Of a DNA stretch of 6,838 bases, positions 1-5,189 are shown piece by piece; positions within the stretch are counted from its first letter, which is position 1; the number at the start of each line of letters is the position of its first letter. The DNA is taken from positions 1 to 6,838 of the forward strand of contig JAOPWW010000046.1 of NCBI GenBank assembly GCA_025965495.1, read 5' to 3'. Made by a program: the position numbers and the translations under genes. The notes beneath the pieces are model-generated. The model had not been told where the DNA came from. It was given only the letters and a program-made list of their open reading frames with translations, and searched no databases. The stretch is from Frankiales bacterium (GTDB taxonomy: Bacteria; Actinomycetota; Actinomycetes; Mycobacteriales; SCTD01).

Positions 1-1348
1 GGGACTCCCAGCGCTCGCGGGTCGCACCGGCGCCGGGAGGCGGGGCGTCCGGCGACCAGCTCATCCCGCTGCGCAGGACGTCGGCGACGAGGTCGTCGAG
101 GGCGTCCGGGGCGTCGTCGTCGACCGCGCGGGCCGCGCCGCGGAGCAGCAGGATCGCCTCGCGGACCTCGGGGCGGTCGAAGAAGCGCTCCCCGCCGCGC
201 ACGAGGTACGGGACGCCGACGTCGGCCAGCGCCGCCTCGTAGGCCGCGGACTGGGCGTTGACCCGGTACAGGACGGCGATCTCGCTCGGGGGCGTCCCGG
301 CCGCCACGAGCTGCTTGCACCGGGCGGCGACGGCGGTGGCCTCGGCCGGCTCGTCGTCGTGCTCGGCGAAGGCGGGGGCGGGACCGTCGGCTCGCTGGGC
401 GAGCAGCTGCAGGCGGGCGTGGCCGCTGGTGGCCTTGGCGATCACGGCGTTCGCGAGGCCGACGACCTGCGGCGTGGAGCGGTAGTCGCGCACCAGCTCG
501 ACCTGGACCGCGCCGGGGAAGCGCCGGCGGAAGCCGGTGAGGTGCTCGGGCGAGGCCCCGCCGAAGGAGTAGATGGTCTGGTGCGCGTCGCCGACGACGC
601 AGAGGTCGTCGCGGTCGCCGAGCCAGGCCAGGAGCAGGCGGTGCTGCAGCGGGGTGACGTCCTGGAACTCGTCGACGACGAAGGAGCGGTACCGGGAGCG
701 GAACTCCTCGGCGACGGCCGGGCTGTCCTCGAGGATCCCGGCGGTGAGCATGAGCAGGTCGGAGAAGTCGGCGGCGCCCTGGGCCTGCTTGAGGTCGCGG
801 TAGGCGGCGTAGACCGACGCGACGACGGCGGCGTCGTAGGGGCCCTCGCGCCCGGCCGCGGCGGCCGCCGTCGGGTAGTCCTCGGGGGCGACGAGCGTGC
901 TGGCGGCCCACTCGAGCTCGGACAGCAGGTCGCGCAGCTCGGAGGTGCCGGGGCGCAGGCGGGCCCGGGCGGCGGCGTTCGCCACCAGGCCGAAGGTGTT
1001 CGTGACGAGCTGCGGCGGGGTGCCGCCGACGGCGCGGGGCCAGAAGTAGGCCAGCTGCTTCATCGCGGCGCTGTGGAAGGTGCGGGCCTGCACGCCGCCG
1101 GCGCCGAGGGCACGCAGCCGGGTGCGCATCTCCCCGGCCGCGCGGGCGGTGTAGGTGACGGCGAGCAGGGCGCTCTCCGGGACGGCCCCCGAGCGGACGG
1201 CGTAGGCGGCCCGATGGGTGATGGTGCGGGTCTTGCCCGTCCCGGCCCCGGCGAGCACGACGACCGGACCGGTGACGGCCTGCGCGGCCTCGCGCTGCTC
1301 CGGGTCGAGGGCTTCCAGGAGGGCGTCGGGGGACGGAGTGGCGCTCAC
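1..1348 (-). CDS. uvrD2: UvrD2-type ATP-dependent DNA helicase (3' end outside the window)
   Basis: Superfamily 1A 3'-to-5' DNA helicase, expected to unwind DNA during repair. The 449 visible codons are open from a GTG at 1348-1346 to the window edge. Visible motifs, in order: Q-motif-like LDPEQREAA (residues 15-22), Walker A AGAGTGKT (33-40), motif Ia LLAVTYTARAAGEMRTRL, a TFHSAAMKQLAYFWPRA segment, Walker B VDEFQD (225-230), motif III VVGDAHQTIYSF (251-262), VRDYRSTPQ (286-294) and, further on, RGGERFFDRPEVREA. The TFH...YFWPR stretch and the divergent mrx1 neighbour favour UvrD2 over UvrD1/PcrA. Mycobacterial UvrD2 is about 700 residues, so roughly the last third lies beyond base 1. That part should carry the HRDC domain and tetracysteine motif, which therefore cannot be checked here. 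No in-frame start was seen just upstream of the GTG, and its Shine-Dalgarno is poor. No frameshift was seen. Confidence 0.95.
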   Translation of the reverse strand, partial: MSATPSPDALLEALDPEQREAAQAVTGPVVVLAGAGTGKTRTITHRAAYAVRSGAVPESALLAVTYTARAAGEMRTRLRALGAGGVQARTFHSAAMKQLAYFWPRAVGGTPPQLVTNTFGLVANAAARARLRPGTSELRDLLSELEWAASTLVAPEDYPTAAAAAGREGPYDAAVVASVYAAYRDLKQAQGAADFSDLLMLTAGILEDSPAVAEEFRSRYRSFVVDEFQDVTPLQHRLLLAWLGDRDDLCVVGDAHQTIYSFGGASPEHLTGFRRRFPGAVQVELVRDYRSTPQVVGLANAVIAKATSGHARLQLLAQRADGPAPAFAEHDDEPAEATAVAARCKQLVAAGTPPSEIAVLYRVNAQSAAYEAALADVGVPYLVRGGERFFDRPEVREAILLLRGAARAVDDDAPDALDDLVADVLRSGMSWSPDAPPPGAGATRERWES

Positions 1349-1439
1349 CGGTCCAGTCTGCCTGCCGGGAGCGACAGGGAAGGCCGCGACGGGGCCGGCT
1401 GTTGACGACGACGTCCCGCCTGTCGCCGAGAGGAACCCC
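1349..1439. promoter_or_regulatory. Divergent intergenic region between uvrD2 and mrx1
   Basis: These 91 bases must hold the 5' signals for both uvrD2 (leftward) and mrx1 (rightward), since the genes diverge. A TTGACG at 1402-1407 looks like a -35 box for mrx1, but no acceptable -10 lies 16-19 bases on. Such a start would also fall on top of the mrx1 Shine-Dalgarno. No clear leftward promoter was recognised. That promoters lie here is inferred from gene geometry; the exact boxes are not identified. Confidence 0.4.
1428..1434 (+). promoter_or_regulatory. Ribosome binding site of mrx1
   Basis: GAGAGGA lies 5 bases before the ATG at 1440. It decides the start. A longer in-frame reading from an ATG at 1218 would run antisense through the uvrD2 5' coding region and has no such site. 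The internal ATG at 1464 (Met9) lacks a comparable purine run. Confidence 0.7.
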
Positions 1440-1697
1440 ATGACCGCCGCCGCGCCCGAGCAGATGACGATCTACAGCACCCCGTGGTGCGGCTACTGCC
1501 ACCGGCTCATGAAGCAGCTCGACCGCGAGGGCGTCCCCTACGCCACGATCGACATCGAGCAGGACCCGGCGTCGGCCGACTTCGTCATGCAGGTCAACGG
1601 CGGCAACCAGACGGTCCCGACGGTCGTGTTCCCGGACGGCTCGGCGCTGACCAACCCGAGCCTCGCCCAGGTCAAGGACAAGCTCGCGAGCGTGTGA
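1440..1697 (+). CDS. mrx1: Mycoredoxin-1, mycothiol-dependent glutaredoxin-like reductase
   Basis: Small cytosolic thioredoxin-fold protein of 85 residues that reduces protein-mycothiol mixed disulfides with mycothiol as electron donor. The redox site is WCGYC (residues 16-20), with nucleophilic Cys17 and Cys20. The rest of the family pattern is present: a DIE strand end (38-40), VNGGNQTVPTVVF with the cis-proline loop TVP at 58-60, and DGSALTNPS followed by a helical VKDKL end. The length is close to the roughly 84 residues of M. tuberculosis Rv3198A, whose sequence as I remember it shares WCGYC, VNGGN, TVPTV and LTNPS. The start is the ATG at 1440, set by the GAGAGGA site. Divergent from uvrD2, as in mycobacteria. 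It implies a mycothiol-making host. An 83-base gap precedes the next plausible start (1781), so cotranscription with the GAF-ANTAR gene is possible but unproven. Confidence 0.95.
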   Translation: MTAAAPEQMTIYSTPWCGYCHRLMKQLDREGVPYATIDIEQDPASADFVMQVNGGNQTVPTVVFPDGSALTNPSLAQVKDKLASV

Positions 1698-1701
1698 GCC
1701 G

Positions 1702-1720
1702 CCGAGGAGTGTGACTCCGG
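1702..1720 (+). other. Small stem-loop just after mrx1
   Basis: GGAGT (1706-1710) pairs with ACTCC (1714-1718) around a 3-base GTG loop. CC (1702-1703) and GG (1719-1720) can add two pairs across a GA bulge. It begins 4 bases after the mrx1 stop. It could be a weak terminator or attenuator, but it has no T-tract and overlaps a possible -35 box, so its role is uncertain. Confidence 0.2.
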
Positions 1721-1739
1721 GGCGCCGAGGGGCAACAAT
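1711..1739 (+). promoter_or_regulatory. Candidate promoter of the GAF-ANTAR gene
   Basis: GTGACT (1711-1716) matches TTGACA at four of six positions. After a 17-base spacer, AACAAT (1734-1739) matches TATAAT at four of six. Transcription would begin near 1746, leaving a leader of about 35 bases before the GTG at 1781 and excluding the GTG at 1742. This is the only reasonable pair seen upstream of the gene, but such matches are weak evidence in DNA this GC-rich. Confidence 0.3.
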
Positions 1740-1780
1740 GGGTGGTCAGAGCACGCCCCCCTCGTGTCGAAAGCCCTCCT

Positions 1781-2659
1781 GTGACCTCCCCTGAGCCCAC
1801 CACTGCCGCGTCCGTCCCTGGGCTCTCAGGCCTGGACCACCCGGCCGTGTCCGCCGCGCTCAGCGCCGCTGCCAGCCTCGTCGGGATGGAGGTCGTCTTC
1901 CTCGGCGGCCTCACCGACGACACCTTCACCTTCGAGAAGGTGCACGCCACCGGCACCTGGCCCGGCGTCGACGAGGGCCGCAGCAGCGACCGCACCGACG
2001 CCTTCTGCCACCGCCTGCTCTCGGGCGCCCCCTCGACCACCTCGGACGCCGCGAACGACGCCGCCTACGCCGGGGCGCCGATCCGCGCGGAGCTCGGGAT
2101 CACGTCCTACGTCGGTGTGCCGGTCCGCAACGCCGAGGGCCGGGTGCTGGCGACCCTGTGCGGCATCGACCGCGAGAGCGTCGAGGTCAGCGAGGACACC
2201 GTCGAGGTCCTGCGGCACCTCGCCGAGGTCATCGCCGCCCACCTCGGGCCGATGCTCGAGGAGGGCATCACCATCCGCCGCAGCACCGACGGCGGGTGGC
2301 AGGTCGGCGGCGAGCAGACCGGCGACCTCACGAGCGCGATGGTCCTGGCGGACCTGCTCGCGGCCGAGATCAACCCGGGCGGCCGCCCCGCCAAGAGCGA
2401 CGACCCGCTCGACGAGGCGGGCCGGCTGCGCCTGTCGGTCAAGCAGCTCGAGCACGCCCTCGCCGCCCGGGTCGTCGTCGAGCAGGCCATCGGGGTCCTC
2501 ACCGAGCGCCAGCACGCCACGCCCCGCGACGCCTTCGAGCGGCTGCGCAAGGTCGCCCGCTCGCGCGGCCGCAAGGTCCACGACCTCGCCCGCGAGGTGG
2601 TCGCCTCCGCGACCGACCAGGGCGTGCCGCTGCCTCCCGAGCTGGCCGGACGGCGCTGA
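1781..2659 (+). CDS. GAF-ANTAR domain protein, likely RNA-binding antitermination regulator
   Basis: Predicted cytosolic regulator of 292 residues. A GAF sensor domain spans about residues 20-157, with FCHRLLSG (75-82), LGITSYVGVPV (105-115) and LATLCGID (123-130). A linker rich in small and charged residues (about 163-215) precedes a C-terminal ANTAR domain (about 218-275) with LEHALAARVVVEQAIGVL and DAFERLRKVARSRGRKVHDLA. ANTAR domains bind paired short hairpins in nascent RNA and suppress termination; GAF would sense a ligand or redox state. Cys76 and Cys127 sit at positions often cysteine in this GAF type. The start is uncertain. The GTG at 1781 has a weak GAAAG site at 1769-1773, spacing 7. 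An in-frame GTG at 1742 would add 13 Arg/Pro-rich residues that look non-coding. Its stop overlaps the likely next start, which suggests coupling. The target RNA is unknown. Confidence 0.9.
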   Translation: MTSPEPTTAASVPGLSGLDHPAVSAALSAAASLVGMEVVFLGGLTDDTFTFEKVHATGTWPGVDEGRSSDRTDAFCHRLLSGAPSTTSDAANDAAYAGAPIRAELGITSYVGVPVRNAEGRVLATLCGIDRESVEVSEDTVEVLRHLAEVIAAHLGPMLEEGITIRRSTDGGWQVGGEQTGDLTSAMVLADLLAAEINPGGRPAKSDDPLDEAGRLRLSVKQLEHALAARVVVEQAIGVLTERQHATPRDAFERLRKVARSRGRKVHDLAREVVASATDQGVPLPPELAGRR

Positions 2660-3255
2660 CGCCGGCGTTCCTGCCGCGCAGCCCTGCGGCCCTCGCCGAC
2701 GACCTCGTCGCGCCGCTGCGGCTGCTGCCCGACCGGGCCCGCGTGCTCGTCGACGGCGTCGGCTCGCGGGCGCTGGCCGACTCCCTGGTCGACGGCCTGC
2801 TCGCCGCCGGCCGCCCTCCCGTCCGGGTCTCGGCCGGCGACTTCCTGCGGCCGGCCGGCGAACGGCTCGAGCACGGCCGCGAGGACGCGCAGGACTTCCG
2901 GGAGCGCTGGCTCGACGCGGGGGCGCTGCGCCGGGAGGTGCTCGAGGCCGACGGGACCTGGCTGCCCGCCCTCTGGGACGCCGCCCGGGACCGGAGCGCG
3001 CGAGCGGCGGTGCGGCCGCTGCCGGAGCGGGCCGTCGTCGTCGTCGACGGGCTGTTCCTGCTCGACCACGCCTTCCCGGCGGACCTCGTCGTGCACGTCG
3101 CCCTGTCGGCCGCGGCGCTGCGCCGTCGCGGGGTGCCGGAGTGGCAGCTGGAGGCGTTCCGCGACTACGACGACGAGGTGCGCCCGGGCGAGGCGTGCGA
3201 CGTGCTGGTGCGGGCCGAGGACCCGCAGCGCCCGGCGGTGCTCTTCCGCCGCTGA
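2656..3255 (+). CDS. Uridine-kinase-like P-loop-fold protein with degenerate Walker A
   Basis: About 199 residues resembling actinobacterial proteins annotated as uridine kinase or nucleoside/nucleotide kinase-like. Visible features: a helix then strand RVLVDG (29-34), the substrate-side segment VRVSAGDFLRPAGERLEHG (56-74), RERWLDAGALRREVL (82-96), a Walker-B-like strand VVVVDGLFLL (127-136), VVHVALSAAALRRR (145-158) and a C-terminal RAEDPQRPAV. The expected GxxGxGK[ST] is replaced by GVGSRALA (34-41), with no lysine, so normal ATP binding is doubtful. No ATG, GTG or TTG occurs in frame between well inside the preceding gene and the GTG at 2743. Starting at 2743 would remove the first helix. 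The CTG at 2656 overlaps the GAF-ANTAR stop (CTGA) and is my best guess for a coupled start. Function may be regulatory or a non-canonical kinase; none is assigned. Confidence 0.75.
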   Translation: MTPAFLPRSPAALADDLVAPLRLLPDRARVLVDGVGSRALADSLVDGLLAAGRPPVRVSAGDFLRPAGERLEHGREDAQDFRERWLDAGALRREVLEADGTWLPALWDAARDRSARAAVRPLPERAVVVVDGLFLLDHAFPADLVVHVALSAAALRRRGVPEWQLEAFRDYDDEVRPGEACDVLVRAEDPQRPAVLFRR

Positions 3256-3292
3256 GGGCACTGTGCTCAGCGCGTTGCGCCGCCGCTGAGGG
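3246..3292. terminator. Bidirectional terminator with three-arm alternative hairpins
   Basis: This stretch separates the plus-strand kinase-like gene (stop 3253-3255) from the minus-strand DUF1206 gene (stop 3293-3295). CGCTGAG at 3250-3256, its complement CTCAGCG at 3266-3272 and a second CGCTGAG at 3284-3290 allow two mutually exclusive 7-bp hairpins sharing the middle arm, with loops of 9 and 11 bases. CCGCCGCTGAGGG occurs twice as a direct repeat (3246-3258 and 3280-3292). The arrangement is symmetric for both transcription directions. There is no T-tract, as is common for high-GC actinobacterial terminators, so the function is inferred from position and pairing. Confidence 0.5.
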
Positions 3293-4117
3293 TCAGGCCG
3301 CGCTGTCCTCGTGCCGGTGGAACGCGGCCTCCACGAACGACCAGAGCGCGTAGGCGAGCATGCCCGCGACGGCGACCGCGAGCAGGAGCTTCCCGAAGGG
3401 CTCGCGGGCCAGGGCGTGCAGGGCGGCGTCGAGGCCCTTGGCCTCCTTCGGGTCCTCGTGGGCCGCGGCCACGACGAGGAACCCCCCGACCAGGCCGAGC
3501 ACGAACGCCCGCCCGAGGAACCCGACCGTCCCGAGCCGCACCGCGGCGCGCGACCGGCCGTCGGGGACCTTCCAGGTCTCGATCTTCTTCGCGTGCTTGC
3601 CCTGGACGGCGCGGCGGGCGAGGTAGGCGGCGGCGCCCAGCACGACCAGGCCGATCAGTCCGACGAGCTCGCGCCCCCCGGTGTGCTGCATGAGCCGTGC
3701 GGTGGCCGACGGTGCCGGGTCGCCCTTCTCGTGCTGCCCGGAGGCGAGGAAGCGCACGACCGAGCCGGCGAGGGCGAGGTGGAGCAGGGCCTTGCCCGCG
3801 CACGCCAGCCGCTTGTTCGGCTCCGCGTCGCCGACGGCCGCGGTGAGGGCCTGCCAGAGGGCGTACCCGAGGTAGCCGACGACGAGGACGACGAGCAGGA
3901 CCTCCCCGAACGGCTTGTCGGCGATCGCACCGAGCGCGCCCTGCTGGTCGGCGCGGCCACCGCCCCCGAGCAGGACCGAGAGGGCCAGCAGCCCGACGAC
4001 CAGCCAGACCAGGCCGCGGCTCGCCAGCCCGACCCGAGCGAGGCCGTCGACGGCGTCGCTGTCGGAGACGTCCTCGGCGGTGCGCCCGGAGCTGCGTCCG
4101 GTGTCGGGGGCTCCCAT
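3293..4117 (-). CDS. DUF1206 family six-TM membrane protein
   Basis: Integral membrane protein of 274 residues, built of three copies of the two-helix DUF1206 unit. Hydrophobic segments lie at about 33-52, 72-93, 109-126, 150-167, 200-218 and 241-262. Each unit opens with a small-residue helix: ARVGLASRGLVWLVVG (28-42), LACAGKALLHLALAG (104-118) and VRLGTVGFLGRAFVLG (193-208). The second helices of units one and three are clearly alike (KPFGEVLLVV...GYALW and EPFGKLLLAV...AYALW). The hydrophilic N-terminus (about 1-25) and the loop near 127-148 are probably exposed. The family has no established biochemical function. I chose the ATG at 4117-4115 with TCCT/AGGA 7 bases away, over an in-frame TTG at 4150. 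It lies 40 bases downstream of the propeller gene on the same strand, so the two are probably cotranscribed. Confidence 0.88.
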   Translation of the reverse strand: MGAPDTGRSSGRTAEDVSDSDAVDGLARVGLASRGLVWLVVGLLALSVLLGGGGRADQQGALGAIADKPFGEVLLVVLVVGYLGYALWQALTAAVGDAEPNKRLACAGKALLHLALAGSVVRFLASGQHEKGDPAPSATARLMQHTGGRELVGLIGLVVLGAAAYLARRAVQGKHAKKIETWKVPDGRSRAAVRLGTVGFLGRAFVLGLVGGFLVVAAAHEDPKEAKGLDAALHALAREPFGKLLLAVAVAGMLAYALWSFVEAAFHRHEDSAA

Positions 4118-4124
4118 CCCTGCG

Positions 4125-4128
4125 TCCT
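4125..4128 (-). promoter_or_regulatory. Ribosome binding site of the DUF1206 gene
   Basis: AGGA on the minus strand lies 7 bases before the ATG at 4117. This favours that start over the TTG at 4150-4148, which would add 11 residues ahead of an already hydrophilic leader. Confidence 0.5.
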
Positions 4129-4157
4129 GTCCTGCGCGGGAGCCCCCCAACCAATGG

Positions 4158-5132
4158 CTAGGGCTTGGTCAGGCCGGTGACGGTGAACGGCGCCGGCGTG
4201 CCGCCGCTGCTGCGGACGTCGAACTGGCTGTTCACGACGAGCAGCTGGTCTCCCGAGAAGGCCGACGTCGTCGGGTAGCGGAACGTCGGGCTGCTCACCT
4301 GCCCGTAGACCGTGCCCCTGCTGCCGTCGGCCGCCAGCTTGACCTTGCTGATGACGCCGTTGGCGTTGCGGACGGCGTAGAGGACGTCGCCGCGCCGCTC
4401 GAGGCCGTCGCCGTTGACCAGCGTCTTCCCGCCGAGGTCGACCTGGGTGACCTTCTTGGTGGCGAGCACGACGCGGAAGAGCTTGCCGGTGCTGCTCTGA
4501 ACCAGGACCAGGCTCTTGCCGTCCTGGGTGACGACGATGCCGTTGGCGTTGAAGCCGTCGCCGTACTGGAACGCGGTGCCGGTGAAGTCCCGGAAGACCT
4601 GCAGGGGCGCGACAGCGGTGCTGCCCGTGCCCTTGGCGACCTGCGCGGCCGGGATCCGGTAGAGCACCGGGCGGTTGGAGTCGGTGACGTAGGCGTCGCC
4701 GTTCGGCGCGATGGCGACGTCGTTGAGGAAGGTGGCGGCGGTCCCGCCGTTGTCGTAGCGGGCGACGAGCCGGCCGTCCTTCGTGTCGTAGACGTGCACC
4801 TGGCCGGTGTCGCCGCCGGCGACGACGAGGCGGTCGCCCTTCCTGGTGACCTCGAGGCCGATCGCGGTGGTGCGGCCGTCGGTGCCGCCGGCCTTGAAGA
4901 CCTTCACGGCCCGGGTGCCGGTGGTGCCGCGGAACAGGCTCCCGTCGGTGGTCGAGGTGACGTAGAAGACGTCCCCGTAGGAGGTGACGCCCTCGGGGTA
5001 GGTCTTGTCGCCGGGGAGCGCGTAGGACGTCGTGCGCGTGGCGGCGTCGGCCGGAGCGGTCGCGAGCAGGCCGGTCAGGGCGAGCGGGGCGGTGAGAGCC
5101 GCGGCGAGGACGGTGGTGCGGACGCGGGACAA
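4158..5132 (-). CDS. Secreted SMP-30/gluconolactonase-like beta-propeller protein
   Basis: Exported protein of 324 residues. Residues 1-30 form a classic signal peptide: SRVR, a hydrophobic Ala/Leu core, then PADA|A with a signal peptidase I site near residue 30. There is no lipobox cysteine. The mature part shows repeated propeller blades. It has candidate metal-site residues like those of the SMP-30/LRE family: Glu47 in YPEGV, Asn137-Asp138 in FLNDVAIAPNGDAYVTDS, Asn195-Asn197 in GDGFNANG, and Asp242 in VNGDGL. Known relatives hydrolyse lactones or phosphotriesters with a divalent metal; many bacterial secreted members are uncharacterised, so the substrate is unknown. The TTG start at 5132 is supported by GGAG 7 bases upstream and by the signal peptide starting directly after it. 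An ATG at 5145 is out of frame. It probably leads a two-gene unit with DUF1206. Confidence 0.88.
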   Translation of the reverse strand: MSRVRTTVLAAALTAPLALTGLLATAPADAATRTTSYALPGDKTYPEGVTSYGDVFYVTSTTDGSLFRGTTGTRAVKVFKAGGTDGRTTAIGLEVTRKGDRLVVAGGDTGQVHVYDTKDGRLVARYDNGGTAATFLNDVAIAPNGDAYVTDSNRPVLYRIPAAQVAKGTGSTAVAPLQVFRDFTGTAFQYGDGFNANGIVVTQDGKSLVLVQSSTGKLFRVVLATKKVTQVDLGGKTLVNGDGLERRGDVLYAVRNANGVISKVKLAADGSRGTVYGQVSSPTFRYPTTSAFSGDQLLVVNSQFDVRSSGGTPAPFTVTGLTKP

Positions 5133-5139
5133 GGCGGGA

Positions 5140-5143
5140 CTCC
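5140..5143 (-). promoter_or_regulatory. Ribosome binding site deciding the TTG start of the propeller gene
   Basis: GGAG on the minus strand sits 7 bases before TTG 5132-5130. It also lies just inside a tempting but out-of-frame ATG at 5145-5143, which opens only a shadow frame. Confidence 0.5.
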
Positions 5144-5146
5144 ATC

Positions 5147-5173
5147 GGGTCGAGGTTGCGGGTGCAACGACCC
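5147..5173 (-). other. Bulged stem-loop between nudC and the propeller gene
   Basis: GTTGC (5155-5159) pairs with GCAAC (5164-5168) around a 4-base loop. Beyond a 3-base bulge (5152-5154), GGGTC (5147-5151) pairs with GACCC (5169-5173), giving ten pairs in all. It lies in the 57-base gap between the nudC stop and the TTG start of the next gene. It could be a terminator for nudC or a leader structure of the propeller gene. No T-tract follows it and no convincing promoter was seen in the gap. Confidence 0.3.
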
Positions 5174-5189
5174 TCCCCCGGGAGCGCTC

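Noticed and set aside
359..1405. 348-codon open frame on the plus strand
   Set aside because: It is antisense to uvrD2, whose helicase motifs are unmistakable on the minus strand.
1402..1430. TTGACG-led promoter for mrx1
   Set aside because: Only the -35-like element is convincing. The bases at the proper spacing (GCCGAG) do not resemble a -10 box and would overlap the ribosome binding site.
1218..1439. N-terminal extension of mrx1 from an ATG at 1218
   Set aside because: The extra 74 residues would lie over the uvrD2 5' coding region and its promoter gap. The 85-residue form matches the family length and has a good ribosome binding site.
1742..1780. GTG at 1742 as the start of the GAF-ANTAR protein
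   Set aside because: It adds an Arg/Pro-rich tail outside the GAF domain, and its spacing to GAGGGG is long. It stays possible, but GTG 1781 is preferred.
2107..3261. 384-codon open frame on the minus strand
   Set aside because: It is antisense to the GAF-ANTAR and kinase-like genes, with an Arg-rich translation lacking recognisable motifs.
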